From an uncultured Planctomycetaceae bacterium (GTDB lineage: Bacteria; Planctomycetota; Planctomycetia; Planctomycetales; Planctomycetaceae): DNA of 64,000 nucleotides. The stretch lies in the NCBI GenBank assembly GCA_937916515.1, contig CALFSX010000062.1, forward strand, positions 1 to 64,000. The letters run 5' to 3'. Below are positions 28,569 through 39,200 of this stretch, in pieces. Positions within the stretch are counted from its first letter, which is position 1. Each line of letters starts with the position of its first letter. The translations under genes and the position numbers were made by a program. The notes under the pieces were generated by a model. That model searched no databases. It was not told where the DNA came from and worked only from the letters and a program-made list of their open reading frames with translations.

Positions 28569-29537
28569 TCAGGCTTCAACCTGATGTCGAAGTGGATTTC
28601 CGGAAAGTCCGGCAAGCAGATTGTCGGCTGCAATTTCCGCCATCGCATTTCTACTGGACGTCGTTCCGCTTCCGATGTGTGGAACGATAACACAGTTTGG
28701 CAGGTCACGAAGCTTGCTGTTTCCGGCAAGTGGTTCAGGATCTGAAACGTCCAGCCCGGCTGCGAAGATGCTTCCGGAAGTCAGGGCTTCATAAAGTGCA
28801 TCTTCGTCAACAACACCGCCTCGCGACGTGTTGACGAAAACGCAGTTTGGTTTCATTGCCTGAAATGCAGACGTGCTGAACATGTGGGTGGTCCCGGGGT
28901 TCAGATCGGTATGCACCGAAATGAAGTCGCTTTCTGCCAGCAACTGATCCAGCGAAACGTGCGATGCGGCCATTTCGGATTCAGCCTGTGGCTTCCCCGA
29001 CCTGGCCGTGTAAAGAATCTGCATGCCCCATCCAAAATGGCATCTTCTGGCTGTTGCCTGCCCAATTCTTCCCATGCCGACAATGCCCAGCGTTTTGCCT
29101 CGCAGGTCCTGTCCGATAAATTCCATTGGTTCCCACGTTAGCCACTGTTGCTGGCTGACGTTTTCGATTCCCTTTTTAATGCAGCGAGCGGCCGCAAGCA
29201 TTAAGGTGACGGCGATGTCGGCCGTCGCGTCTGTTAGAACGTCTGGTGTGTTGCCAACCACAATTCCTCGGCGTGTTGTTTCGTGTACGTCAATGTTGTT
29301 ATAGCCGACTGCAAAGTTACTGATCACCTTCAACTGAGGCCCTACGGCCTCCAGAAAATCGGCGTCAATTCGGTCGCTAAGCAGGGTCAGAATGCCGTCG
29401 CATCCTTTGGCTCCCTGGATCAGCGATTCCGTCGACGGAGGCATTCGTTCGGGCCAAACCTGGCAATCAGTAGCGGCGCGGATTTTGGCCAACCCGGCTT
29501 CGGGGATTTGGCGAGTCACAAAAACCTTGTGTGTCAT
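28569..29537 (-). CDS. D-2-hydroxyacid dehydrogenase (glyoxylate/hydroxypyruvate reductase-like)
   Basis: The 322-residue enzyme is an NAD(P)-dependent D-2-hydroxyacid dehydrogenase. The nucleotide motif is GIVGMGRIGQATA (about 149-161). The catalytic residues are in NTSRGGVVDEDAL (Arg), DVSDPEPLAGNSKL (Glu region) and VPHIGSGTTSSR (His). The start MTHKVFVTRQIPEAGLAKI is typical of D-glycerate dehydrogenases and glyoxylate/hydroxypyruvate reductases. It probably reduces hydroxypyruvate or glyoxylate in the cytoplasm. It lies upstream of the ZnuA-like gene with a 41-bp gap on the same strand. The exact substrate is not determinable. Confidence 0.88.
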   Translation of the reverse strand: MTHKVFVTRQIPEAGLAKIRAATDCQVWPERMPPSTESLIQGAKGCDGILTLLSDRIDADFLEAVGPQLKVISNFAVGYNNIDVHETTRRGIVVGNTPDVLTDATADIAVTLMLAAARCIKKGIENVSQQQWLTWEPMEFIGQDLRGKTLGIVGMGRIGQATARRCHFGWGMQILYTARSGKPQAESEMAASHVSLDQLLAESDFISVHTDLNPGTTHMFSTSAFQAMKPNCVFVNTSRGGVVDEDALYEALTSGSIFAAGLDVSDPEPLAGNSKLRDLPNCVIVPHIGSGTTSSRNAMAEIAADNLLAGLSGNPLRHQVEA

Positions 29538-29996
29538 CTTTTGAAGTCCACTTGTTGTTCGGATATTGTCGGATGCTGCGTTTGCCGATGGATTTTGTCG
29601 AATGTGGAGGTCGTAAATTGGTTGTGCTGGTAATTTGCTGGCAAAAACGCTGGCTGGTGATGAACTGCGTAAGTGCTGAATTGCAGAAAATCAACGGAGA
29701 GCTGAAGAATCTGAGAAATCAATTTAATCTATGGCGAACTGCGAAACGTTGTTCCGCTTGCGAAGCAGGCGTTTGACGGCGAAATTGGCGTTCGCCCGGT
29801 AACTTCTTCGTACGATGCCCACTCTCTGGAAGCTGAGGCGTTCTGAGGCTAAAGTGTGTCGTGCGACGTTCGATTTGGCAAATGGTTGTTGAATGAATCC
29901 GGACCGCCACCTTGCCACGTTTTAACAACTTCCGTCGCCGTGTTTTGAACCGATCACCGTTCTCTGACTGGCCATTTCAGCCACAGGAAAAGTTTA
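29538..29996. other. Intergenic region between divergent genes
   Basis: These 459 bp must hold promoters for the dehydrogenase (minus) and the membrane protein (plus). An open frame at 29531-29776 has no recognisable content and overlaps the dehydrogenase start. The AGGAAAAG at 29979-29995 region serves as Shine-Dalgarno of the next gene. Confidence 0.4.
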
Positions 29997-30725
29997 ATGA
30001 CCGAAAATTCCCTTCAGTCGAATTCGGCTTCTGATTCTCAAAGCGAAAGCAACAATCCGGGACCGGTATACCTTGTTTCGTATCCGAACATTGTATTTCT
30101 GTACCCCACGGTACTTGCGGCACTGTTTGGTGCAATCTTCATGCTGTGGAACGGAAACAATCCGGACGAAGCCTATGCCCATATTCCGGCTCGCATTTTT
30201 CTTGGCGTATTGATGGTCAATCTGGTGGTTGTCTCGTTCGACTTTCCGCGTGCCACATCGCTGACATGGTTTTTCGCCGCCGTCGCAGTTGGCGTTGTAT
30301 TGTGGATGTTCTTCTACTTCAATGCGGGACTGATTCCTGCAGTTACCAACCAATTAAGGAAGATCGCTCCCGCAGCGAATGCCTCGTTCTACGTGATTTA
30401 TATACTTGGCATGCTGTTTCTTTATACAGTGGTGATGATCAGTCGTAGGTTTGACTATTGGGAAGTGCGAGGCAACGAGTTGTTGCATCATCATGGTCTG
30501 CTGAGTGACCTTGAACGATTTTCAGCTCCGAACCTACGTATCGACAAAGAGATCAACGACGTGTTTGAATACATGTTGCTGCGATCGGGACGATTGATTC
30601 TGCACCCAAGTCAGGAACGAAGAGCGATCGTGCTGGATAACGTCTTCTTTATTAACGACAAAGAAGAGAAGATCACCAAGATGCTGGGAGCGTTGCAGGT
30701 TCGAGTTCGCACGGATTCCAAATAA
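29997..30725 (+). CDS. Four-TM membrane protein with soluble C-terminal domain
   Basis: The 242-residue protein has a Ser/Asn-rich cytoplasmic start and four hydrophobic helices between residues 30 and 145 (VFLYPTVLAALFGAIFML, IFLGVLMVNLVVVSF, TWFFAAVAVGVVLWMFFYF, FYVIYILGMLFLYTVVMI). A soluble part of about 95 residues follows (DYWEVRGNELLHHHGLLSDLE, then HPSQERRAIVLDNVFFIND). The strand-rich tail, with the phrase WEVRGNELLHHHG, looks like a PH-like (bPH2/YdbT-type) domain, but this is only a resemblance. AGGAAAAG upstream supports the start. Not recognised further. Confidence 0.7.
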   Translation: MTENSLQSNSASDSQSESNNPGPVYLVSYPNIVFLYPTVLAALFGAIFMLWNGNNPDEAYAHIPARIFLGVLMVNLVVVSFDFPRATSLTWFFAAVAVGVVLWMFFYFNAGLIPAVTNQLRKIAPAANASFYVIYILGMLFLYTVVMISRRFDYWEVRGNELLHHHGLLSDLERFSAPNLRIDKEINDVFEYMLLRSGRLILHPSQERRAIVLDNVFFINDKEEKITKMLGALQVRVRTDSK

Positions 30726-30814
30726 TTGAACGGAAATCACGCGGCGGATTGTGTGGTCAAGTCTCGCACTCGCCGTATGGTTTCCTGTTTGTGAATCTCC
30801 AGTTCTTTTCCTGC

Positions 30815-31228
30815 TTAAAACTGGTCGCTGTCGTTCGACTTCAGCAGTCCTGCAGACGACTTAAAGAAACGTCGGCGGCGAGTTGGTGTTTCGTCGGTTG
30901 AATTTGCGTGGTCTTCTAGGTCTTTCAGGTTGGCTTGGCATTTTCGGCAGCCGACAGTCATCAGGTGGAATTCAACGTAATGGCTTTCTTCGCCGGACAT
31001 TGTTCCCAGAATGAAGCCACCAAGTTCGCTGCGACTGGGGCAACTTAGACCGGCTCTTTGCCAGATTTCACCAACCGTGTGTCCTCCCTGATCGCGGTGG
31101 TGAATCAGCTGAGCGACCCGCGATCGAAGTGATTCGTTTTCTCGCAGGTGCTGTTCGATTTCAGACATGCGTTCTGCTGGCAGTTGTTCATCCAGCCATC
31201 CGGCAAGTTCTCGGTCAGTCCAGTTCAT
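30815..31228 (-). CDS. Anti-sigma-factor-like zinc-binding protein
   Basis: The 137-residue soluble protein starts MNWTDRELAGWLDEQLPAERM, followed by IEQHLRENESLRSRV, the helical layout of zinc-finger anti-sigma factors. A later HYVEFHLMTVGCRKC provides a His plus CxxC pair, again of zf-HC2 type. The C-terminus is basic (TRRRRFFKSS) and then hydrophilic. There is no membrane segment, and no ECF sigma gene is adjacent. It may regulate a distant sigma factor, or be a planctomycete protein that shares only the fold. Confidence in the gene is higher than in the role. Confidence 0.65.
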   Translation of the reverse strand: MNWTDRELAGWLDEQLPAERMSEIEQHLRENESLRSRVAQLIHHRDQGGHTVGEIWQRAGLSCPSRSELGGFILGTMSGEESHYVEFHLMTVGCRKCQANLKDLEDHANSTDETPTRRRRFFKSSAGLLKSNDSDQF

Positions 31229-31524
31229 TATTCAGTATTGCGTGATTAAGGATTTGAGGCGGAGATGTTCAAGCGGTAAGCGATTGCCATTATAAACTGT
31301 GGTAATCAGACTGTTGTTTCAGAAGCAAGTTGAGCTGAACCGAATTGTTGTTTCGAGCAGCAATTGTGCGTTTAGCTTTGCATAATTTTCAGTAAGACTT
31401 CAATACGGCATTTTAGCAGCTTGTCACAGACTATTGCGAGCGTTAGAGTCTGTGTTCGTCCTCTGGAATTTCTGCAAATTTCCTTGCGATCGCGAAGGGC
31501 CGCGGTTGGTTTTGTTAACGGTAC

Positions 31525-32496
31525 ATGGATGCTTTCTTGGTTGACTACCGTACGTTTCACAACTGCGATCCTCCCGGCTTGTTGAAGCTGTGGCACGCCA
31601 GCAATCTTGGTCCAAGTGCTGCTGAGGGCTTTCCGTGCGACATCTTTGAGCTGTTCGTTTTCTCGCAGCCATTCTTTGATCGAAACGGCCTGATTGTCGC
31701 GGTTGACGGCGATCGCATTATTGGTTTTGTCCACGCGGGATTTTCCTGTAACGAACAGCAGTCCGCACTCGATAAGACTCAGGGCGTTATTTCTGCTCTG
31801 GTCGTCCATCCGGATTTTCGTCGTCAGGGCATCGGTTCAGATTTGATGCGTCGCGGCGAACAGTATCTGACAAGCAAGGGCTCGACTACGGTTTGTGCTG
31901 GTGCGGGACTGGATGGAAATGGCTTTTACAACGGGATGTATGGTGGTCTGCAGGCGTCCGGGTTTTCTGCATTGATCGCTCCCTGGCCTGAGTTTATGGG
32001 GAAACTGGGTTATCAGCCCGCAGACACCACAAACATTTTGCACCGCAATTTGACGCAGGGACGAGATCCCGTAAGTGCTCGGCTAATCAGGCATCGGCGT
32101 CGTTTGAATCTGGTGATTACTGACCGTGTGGGCGATCTTCCCTGGTGGTGGCATGTTCGTTTTGGCCATTTGGACGCCTTGAAATTTACATTGCAGGAAC
32201 GTCACAACGATGCCGTTGTTGCGTGCGGGCAGATTTTGGGACTTGACGTTTTTGTGGCCAAGTGGGGTGTCAGATCCGTCGGTTTACGCAATGTTCTGGT
32301 GCCTGAGGATCAGCGGCGGCATGGCTATGGGCTGTCGCTGGTATTGGAAATTTGCCGACGTTTGCGAGAACAGTCGATTCAGCTGATTGAAGCTCAGGTC
32401 GATTCGAAAAATCAGGCTGCCTGCGACTTGTTTGCTGCGGCTGGTTTTGAACACGTGCAGGAACTGGTCACGTTCCGCAAGTCGCTGAGTGTCTGA
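31525..32496 (+). CDS. Protein with two GNAT acetyltransferase domains
   Basis: The 323-residue protein contains two Gcn5-type acetyltransferase units. The first (about 20-160) has the acetyl-CoA loop VVHPDFRRQGIGSDLM. The second (about 180-320) has VLVPEDQRRHGYGLSLVL and the terminal DLFAAAGFEHVQELVTF. Double GNAT proteins often have one catalytic and one degenerate half; both pyrophosphate loops look intact here. The acceptor is unknown. It lies 35 bp upstream of the LOG gene on the same strand, so the two are probably cotranscribed. Confidence 0.85.
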   Translation: MDAFLVDYRTFHNCDPPGLLKLWHASNLGPSAAEGFPCDIFELFVFSQPFFDRNGLIVAVDGDRIIGFVHAGFSCNEQQSALDKTQGVISALVVHPDFRRQGIGSDLMRRGEQYLTSKGSTTVCAGAGLDGNGFYNGMYGGLQASGFSALIAPWPEFMGKLGYQPADTTNILHRNLTQGRDPVSARLIRHRRRLNLVITDRVGDLPWWWHVRFGHLDALKFTLQERHNDAVVACGQILGLDVFVAKWGVRSVGLRNVLVPEDQRRHGYGLSLVLEICRRLREQSIQLIEAQVDSKNQAACDLFAAAGFEHVQELVTFRKSLSV

Positions 32497-32531
32497 ATGA
32501 ATCGTACTTCAGCTTGAACTGACAAACTGTT

Positions 32532-33074
32532 ATGGCTGCAATTTGTGTCTTCTGTGGAGCTTACGATGGCGGCTCCCACTACCTGAACGCCGCCGCCAGG
32601 TTGGGCGAATTCATCGCCGCCAGTCGCCACTCTCTCGTGTACGGAGGCGGAAGTGTTGGCATGATGGGCGCTGTTGCCGACAGTTGCCTTAAACATGGCG
32701 GGAATGTGGTGGGGGTAATTCCGGAAGCACTTGCCACAGTCGAACTGATGCATCCTCTGGTTGACGATATGAGAGTCGTTCCAGATATGCATGTACGGAA
32801 GGCGACAATGCACGAATTGTCCGATGCCTATATCGCTCTGCCCGGCGGGTTCGGCACGATGGAGGAATTGTTTGAGGCACTGTGCTGGGCTCAGCTGGGG
32901 TTTCACAAAGCGTCAGTCGCCGTGTTGAATCTGGACGGTTTTTATGACGGACTGGTCCAGATGGCAGACCGAATGGTCGCTACTGGATTTCTGCAACAAT
33001 CAGCGCGAGACCTGATGGAAGTTGTGCACGACGTTGACCAGCTTGAACAATGGCTGAATGTTAAGCTGAACTGA
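32532..33074 (+). CDS. LOG-family nucleoside 5'-monophosphate phosphoribohydrolase
   Basis: The 180-residue protein belongs to the LOG/TIGR00730 family, which cleaves the N-glycosidic bond of cytokinin riboside or other nucleoside 5'-monophosphates. The hallmark PGGFGTMEE is at 104-112, with the upstream YGGGSVGMMG (37-46) and VVPDMHVRKATM, which holds the conserved Arg. Length is typical of the small bacterial form. Such proteins were long mislabelled as lysine decarboxylases. It follows the double GNAT gene closely and is 119 bp before nagA. Confidence 0.92.
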   Translation: MAAICVFCGAYDGGSHYLNAAARLGEFIAASRHSLVYGGGSVGMMGAVADSCLKHGGNVVGVIPEALATVELMHPLVDDMRVVPDMHVRKATMHELSDAYIALPGGFGTMEELFEALCWAQLGFHKASVAVLNLDGFYDGLVQMADRMVATGFLQQSARDLMEVVHDVDQLEQWLNVKLN

Positions 33075-33193
33075 CGGCGGTCCTATCCATCACGTTCTTT
33101 TGCAAACCATTTCAAACAGCCCTTTGCTGACAATTGAGCGTCTGGGCGTTTTCAGCAGGCGTGCGTGTGACAGTTTTTTGTCGAGGAGCCCAA

Positions 33194-34372
33194 ATGCAAA
33201 TTCGAGCACGTCATTTTGAAACACTGCAACCCATCGATTTGATCATTGAGGGGGACACGATTCAGTCGATATGTACTGTGGAATGTTCGCCGGACGAGGC
33301 AGCCAGCTTGCCTTTTGTGTGCCCGGGATTCTTTGATATTCAGATCAACGGATTCGGTGGAGTCTGGTTTAGTAGTCCGGAGCTGACCGTTGATCAGGTT
33401 TCAGCGATCACGCAGGCACTTGTGGATCGCGGCATTGCTCGATTTTTTCCAACTCTTATTACGGCATCTTTTGAAGCGCTGCAGCACGGGTTCAGTACTC
33501 TGCGGCACGCCCGTGAAGCCGTGCCGTTGGTTGCTGCTGCGGTTGAAGGCTACCATCTGGAAGGTCCGTATATTTCGCCGGACGATGGTCCTCGCGGCGC
33601 GCATCCATTGAAGCATGTGCGAGCTGCCGACTATGAAGAATTCAGTTGTCTTCAGGATGCAGCGGCTGGGCAGATCAAACTGATAACATTGGCGGCGGAG
33701 GCGGAAAATGCTGTTCCGTTTATTCGGAAGGTTCGTGAGCAGGGTGTTGTTGTTTCTTTGGGGCACATGGCCGCTTCGGCGGTACAGATTCAGGCGGCAG
33801 TTGATGCGGGGGCGACGCTCAGCACGCACCTTGGAAATGGTGCACACGGAATACTTCCGCGACACCCCAACTATTTATGGGACCAACTTGCTGAAGACCG
33901 GCTTTCGGCAAGTGTTATCGCTGATGGCTGGCATCTGCCTGAATCTGTTCTTCGGTGCATCTTGAAATGCAAGACACTGGCAAACACGATTCTGACGTGC
34001 GACGTTTCCGGGTTTGCTGGTTGTCCACCTGGTGTCTATGCTGAAGGAGATGTGGGTGTTGAAGTTTTGCCCGATGGCAGACTTGTGGTGGCAGGACAGC
34101 GTCAGTTCTTGGCCGGTTCAGGAGCAACCACGGGTGACTGCGTTGTACACATGATGCAGGCCTGCGGAATCGAATTGGCGACCGCCGTTCGCATGGCGAC
34201 GACGAATCCGGCTCAATTGATGGGCATGGAAACTCCGACAGTCGATGCTGGTCAGCCAGCAACGTTGTCGGTGTTTTGCACTTCCAAAGATTTGGTTGAC
34301 GGGAAAATCCGATTTTTGCCGATTTCAACTTATTTGCAGGGGCGCCTTGTTAGTGGGCTGAACACGACGTAA
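33194..34372 (+). CDS. nagA: N-acetylglucosamine-6-phosphate deacetylase
   Basis: This 392-residue amidohydrolase-superfamily enzyme removes acetate from GlcNAc-6-phosphate in amino-sugar recycling. Visible features are PGFFDIQINGFGG, where most superfamily members have HxH; the metal Glu in YHLEGPYIS; LGHMAAS; STHLGNGAHG; the catalytic Asp in ILTCDVSGFAG; and a C-terminal TTNPAQLMG. Replacement of the first HxH is also seen in other NagA proteins. The ATG at 33194 follows GGAG at 33185-33188; a TTG at 33134 would add 20 residues without homology. No nagB or nagK is adjacent. It could feed peptidoglycan or chitin sugars into glycolysis. Confidence 0.88.
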   Translation: MQIRARHFETLQPIDLIIEGDTIQSICTVECSPDEAASLPFVCPGFFDIQINGFGGVWFSSPELTVDQVSAITQALVDRGIARFFPTLITASFEALQHGFSTLRHAREAVPLVAAAVEGYHLEGPYISPDDGPRGAHPLKHVRAADYEEFSCLQDAAAGQIKLITLAAEAENAVPFIRKVREQGVVVSLGHMAASAVQIQAAVDAGATLSTHLGNGAHGILPRHPNYLWDQLAEDRLSASVIADGWHLPESVLRCILKCKTLANTILTCDVSGFAGCPPGVYAEGDVGVEVLPDGRLVVAGQRQFLAGSGATTGDCVVHMMQACGIELATAVRMATTNPAQLMGMETPTVDAGQPATLSVFCTSKDLVDGKIRFLPISTYLQGRLVSGLNTT

Positions 34373-34745
34373 CCGCAGGCTTTGGGGCTGTTTGTGTCGC
34401 ACTTCGAAACGACGATGCTCTTTGCGGTCTTTACGTTTCCGTAGCGTTTTGAATTCGTCGGTTGTCTGCCTTAGAGCCGCTAGAATCCGAAACGTAAACA
34501 ACAATGGCACTAATTGTTGCCGTTTACACTCCAGTAGTTCAGTCGGGAAGGCTCTTGAATCGGTAAGCTTTGCTGATACGATCTGCCCCCCGTTCCCTTT
34601 TTGTTCAGTAGTTCAGCGGCTGAATCATTGTTAGGCTGAGTTTCTCTGACACAGTTCGTTTACATTTTTCTTTGGTTGCGCCGAACCGTTTTTTTTCAAC
34701 TCTGTAACCTAACCCACGTCAGCCAAGCGGAATTCCACGCCTCCG
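34373..34745. other. Intergenic region, no gene seen
   Basis: The 373 bp between nagA and the kinase contain no convincing open frame. A T-rich stretch around 34688-34697 may belong to a promoter or weak terminator. Nothing else stands out. Confidence 0.4.
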
Positions 34746-36197
34746 ATGGTACACCTGAACAATCAACACGAATTGAAGCGGTTTCTGGTTACAAGCCGGT
34801 TGATCCGTCCAGAGCAATGGGGCGAGGTTGAAGGAGAACTAAGCACCTCTGCAAGTCCGTCTGAGGTTTTGGCTTTGATGGAACGTCGCCAAATCCTGAC
34901 AAATTTGCAGACCAAGCGGATTCTGAAGGGCGAAACGGACGGCTTGGTGCTGGGTGATTACAAGTTGATGTACAAGAATGCGTCGGGCAGTTTTGCCCGC
35001 GTATACCGAGCACAGTCGCTTGATGGGACAACATCTGTAGCCGTGAAGCTGCTGCGAGATCGCTGGGCAGTGGATCCTCAGGCCGTCGCCAGCTTTCATC
35101 GCGAAGCAAGGATTTGCCAGAAATTCAAACACCCCAATATCGTGCCAATTTACACGGTTGGCAGTGAAGGTAACTATCATTACTTCACGATGGAGTTTGT
35201 TGAAGGTGGTAACCTTCGAGACTTCATGAACATTCGCAAAGTGTTGTCTCCCGCAGAAGCTGTTAAATGCACCTATGAAATTTGTTCCGGGCTTGAGTAC
35301 GCACTTACTTTAGGAGCCACTCATCGTGACCTGAAGCTGACCAACGTATTAATGAGCAGCAGTGGTGTTGTGAAGCTGGTAGACTTCGGACTTGCTGGGG
35401 CTGAATCGCCAACAAACGCCGGAACCAGCGATGATGTGCATCGTGCTTTGGAATATGCATCGCTGGAACGAGGCACAAACGCTCCTGACAACGATCCAAG
35501 GTCAGACATATTCTTTACCGGCGCGATTTTCTATGAGCTGCTTTGCGGAAAATCCGCATGGGCGCGAACGCGTGACCGTGACGAACGAAAACAGCTTAGT
35601 CGATACACCAACACACCACCCATTCAGACGATTCTTCCCGATCTGCCAACATGCATCACGTCTGTTGTTGGCAAAATGATGCAGGTAAATCCCAGCGACA
35701 GATATCAATCTGCGACCGAAGTGGTCTATGACCTTAAACAGGCGATGATTGAACTGGGCATTTGGACTCCCGAAGTCGAAAATTCCGTCACGCTGGAAGT
35801 TGGCGAAGCCGAACCGTTTGAGTTGCTGATTGTGGATTCTGTGAAGAAACGAGTCAGGGCTCTTCAGGAATACTTTGCCAAGCACGGATTTAAAACGTCT
35901 TTTATGGCACAACCTGGGGCAGCTTTGCAGAAGTTGAAAAGTGACGAACCACCGGACGGTCTGTTGATTCTGGCAGACAACTTCAAAGATGAAACACTGG
36001 AATGCTTCCCGCAGGTTCAGGCCTATGGGCGTTCAAAGAAGGTTCCGTGTCTGGCTGTGTTTCCTGGAGAAGACAAAGAAGCCGTTGAACGTGTAATTCG
36101 TAGTACCAGATTTGGAGCGACCGCATTTCAGCCGGCAACGTTGCGTGAGATTCGCAATCACTTTGAAGAAGTGGGTGTGATCACTCGTTCGATGTGA
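34746..36197 (+). CDS. Ser/Thr protein kinase with degenerate receiver domain
   Basis: The 483-residue protein combines a planctomycete-type N-terminal segment (about 1-65, helical, ILTNLQTKRIL), a Hanks-type kinase domain (70-345) and a C-terminal receiver-like domain (about 360-483). Kinase residues are intact: Lys101 (VAVKLL), Glu120, HRDLKLTN with Asp195 and Asn200, and DFG at 213-215. The glycine loop NASGSFARVY is recognisable. In the receiver part, FELLIVDS and LLILAD keep two acidic strand ends, but the conserved Lys is replaced (AFQPAT instead of KP), so classical phosphotransfer is doubtful. There is no membrane segment, so it acts in the cytoplasm. It is a single-gene unit. Confidence 0.88.
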   Translation: MVHLNNQHELKRFLVTSRLIRPEQWGEVEGELSTSASPSEVLALMERRQILTNLQTKRILKGETDGLVLGDYKLMYKNASGSFARVYRAQSLDGTTSVAVKLLRDRWAVDPQAVASFHREARICQKFKHPNIVPIYTVGSEGNYHYFTMEFVEGGNLRDFMNIRKVLSPAEAVKCTYEICSGLEYALTLGATHRDLKLTNVLMSSSGVVKLVDFGLAGAESPTNAGTSDDVHRALEYASLERGTNAPDNDPRSDIFFTGAIFYELLCGKSAWARTRDRDERKQLSRYTNTPPIQTILPDLPTCITSVVGKMMQVNPSDRYQSATEVVYDLKQAMIELGIWTPEVENSVTLEVGEAEPFELLIVDSVKKRVRALQEYFAKHGFKTSFMAQPGAALQKLKSDEPPDGLLILADNFKDETLECFPQVQAYGRSKKVPCLAVFPGEDKEAVERVIRSTRFGATAFQPATLREIRNHFEEVGVITRSM

Positions 36198-36222
36198 GAG
36201 CCTCGCGCATCGTTTGGCAAAT

Positions 36223-36252
36223 GAAAAAAGGCATCCGAATTATCGGATGCCT
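36223..36252 (-). terminator. Rho-independent terminator of the ATPase gene
   Basis: AGGCATCCGA (36229-36238) pairs with TCGGATGCCT (36243-36252). The run of A at 36224-36229 becomes a U-run in minus-strand RNA, 37 bases past the ATPase stop codon. On the plus strand it lies 32 bases after the kinase stop and may act there too. Confidence 0.85.
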
Positions 36253-36288
36253 TAACGATTGGAACGGGTTTTGTTTTACGGGGCAGTG

Positions 36289-39200
36289 CTAAGCAGCTGC
36301 TCTAAGTGAACGTGATTGCTGTGCAAAGCGAATCCAATCGGTCACTTCTTCCAGGTCCGGCTTTCGACCGCCACGAACAATTCGTTCGCCTTCGGTTGTA
36401 TCTGCAAACGGACCAACGATGGAATACAGGTCAGCAGGACGCTTTTGCGCCAGCTGTTCTGGCTCAGTGACGCCACACGCGACAAGAATCTGAGCGTCGT
36501 GTCCGCGCAGTTCAGGAACCTGACAGACCAGACGGGCCTGAGCCTGCCACTGTTCGATGGTTTCTGGAGTAATGCGTCTGTTATTCAATCGTTCAGCAAC
36601 GCTGGCTGCATTTGCGTTCAGCAGATCATCAACCGTATAGATGCCGATCTGCCCCAGGCGTTGAGCTGTCTTGTCGCCGATTGACGGTGCTGCTTCTACA
36701 TCGTTGGAGCGGCTTAGGTAGAATCGAAGTTCCTTGACGTCGCTCGAATCTGACGCTTCGGCTGACTGGGTTCGGTATGACGAAGAATGCTGGGCGAGCC
36801 GCTGTCTTCGTTCAGCAATACGTGCTTCCCGTTGACGTGATGCGTCAGAAGAAAGTCGTGGTCTTCGTTGACGACGTGTGGTTGCGGTTCCTCGCGAAAT
36901 TGTCGCTCGGCGTTGACGAAGACTGCTGGTTCTGTCGCTGACACCGTGAGGGGCTGAGTGCGGCGAATTGGCTGTATCAGACGTTCTGACAAAGAAACGC
37001 GAACGTGATTGTCGTGCTTCGGTCAGTGTTCGAGAATGCTGAGACCAGCGACTCCAGTTAATCGCCTGCTGTCGATCAATGCAGCGACCTGAGCGGCGAA
37101 ACCGAGATCCGCTTTGAGTGTTCTGGAAGGCCGTCACCACGTCGAATACGTTCTCAGGACGCATTCGGCTTAGTTCCACAGTTGTTTGAATTCCGGCTGC
37201 ATACAGCAATTCTGCATCGCTGCGACGCAGCATGGGAATCTTGGTCGCCAGTTCCGCCTGTCCACGCCATGCTCGAATTCGATCACGGCTGATTGAGTAC
37301 CCTCGCGTCAGAAACAGAGCTTCAAGATCTTCCACGGAAATGGTCAACAGATCGTCAATCGTATCCATGTCGGCTGCGCGGAAGGCTTCGATTTCAGCGA
37401 CAGTCAGTCCTGAAAGGTCTTCAATCGAATTGTCAACTTCCAGATAGAACAACCAGTTTGTCTTTGGAGCCACCGTCGGTTGAAGTGGAGCTGGCGGTGG
37501 CGTTGGGACAGACGCCAAAGCAATTGGCCTGGGAATCACGGGAGCGACGGGCGCTGGAGTCACTGGCGCTGCGACGATCGGTGTTCGCTCTTCGAGGTGA
37601 CGGATGCTGGCATTCCGGCGAGCGAAAAGTTGGCGTACATCGTTCTGGCAGGTCAGAAAGATAATCTGCTGGCCATCAGCGGCAACTTCCATGAGTAAAT
37701 CGGCAACTGCTGCCGCTCGTTCGTCATCAGCTGAAATGAAGACATCGTCCAGAATCAACGGGCAACGATTTTCATCGGCACGACACTGAATCAAGGCAAG
37801 GCGAAGAGCCAGGGCCACCTGATCGCGTGTGCCACGGCTTAGTTGTTTTAAGGATTGAGCATCTGCAGACTGTCGTGTTCTTGCCAGAATTTGAGTTCCG
37901 GAGTGATCACTTTCCAGTGCAAAACAGTCGCCATCAGTCAGACGATGAATGTACTTTGTGGCAAGCAGAAGCACTTGAGGGGTTTTGAACTGGTTGAGAC
38001 GTTCGACGACTTCTCGAAGACTGCGTTCGGTTTGTTCAAGAACGTTCCAGCGATCTCGCGACAGAGCAATTTTTGCATCGATTCCGGCGATCTCCGTTTT
38101 CACGCCATCCATGTCTTCCAGGCTGGCTGACGTTTTCAACTGTGAACGCAAACCGTTTAGTTCTGATTGCAGAACACTAATTCGGTCGGTGACGCGACCA
38201 CGTTCCAGACGCAGTTCGTTTAGCTGAAGACGAAGCTGTCGAAGTTCCGCTTCACATTGTTCAATGGATCCGTTTACGTGGCTGCCGGTATTTGTTCGGC
38301 AATAGGTGTCGTGAGCAACGGACGAGCAACTATGAGTCAACTTCTGACTGGGGCTGATCACGTCTTCAGCGCGATTCAGTTCGCTACGAAGTGCGGCGAT
38401 TTGTGCCTGGAGAAGCGCTTCCACGTTTTCGGTTTCACGCAGAGTTCGCTGCCCCAGCATGGCTTCAAGGGTTGCTTCGTGACCTTCGATGGCCGCTTCG
38501 TGTTGTGTTAAATATTGGCAAAGTGAAAAGACTTCTCCGCGAAGATGGTCGTTAACCAGGCTGCGGCCACTTTCGCTTTCTGTCAGACTTAAGCCGTTGC
38601 GATCGGCGTCAATACGTTCTTCAAGCCGGGAAACCAATCTGCGAATCGACTTTAAGCCGTTGCGACTGGTGAGTTGGGTTTCGTGAGAAGTCAGGTTTGC
38701 CAATTCGCGGCTGATCTGTTCACGAATGATTTGCCATCGACATTGTCGTTCCTGAAGCCTTGCGATATTGGCTTCGATTGTTCGACGCTCCAAAGTCACT
38801 ACGTTTTTGCGGCGCAATTCAATCAGTTGTTGTTCAAGTCGTTGAATTTTAGCTTCAGTGTCTCGAATCTGCTGATCGATATTGGCCAGCGAACCTTGCA
38901 GGCGTCGAATCTCTGCTTCGATTTCAGCAATGCGTGCAGGGATTTCTGGCGACGATTGTCGCATTTCAATAAGCTGGCGTTCCAGTTCTTCGCGGCGTCG
39001 TTGCAGCGAACTCATTTTATGGCGTAGTCCGCCTTCAAAGCCGTTGCCTTCTCGTTCAGCGACGGATTGTTCGATGGCCATTTCGGTGCGGCGAATTTCG
39101 TCCGAAGATGTTTTTCGACCGGTGCCATCCAGACATAGCCGCGTCAAAAGATCAAAACGCGAAGCTTCCTGATCACCGACACTAAATACTTCTGCGTAGA

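Noticed and set aside
29531..29776. Plus-strand open frame of 81 residues
   Set aside because: It overlaps the start of the dehydrogenase gene on the other strand and shows no recognisable content.
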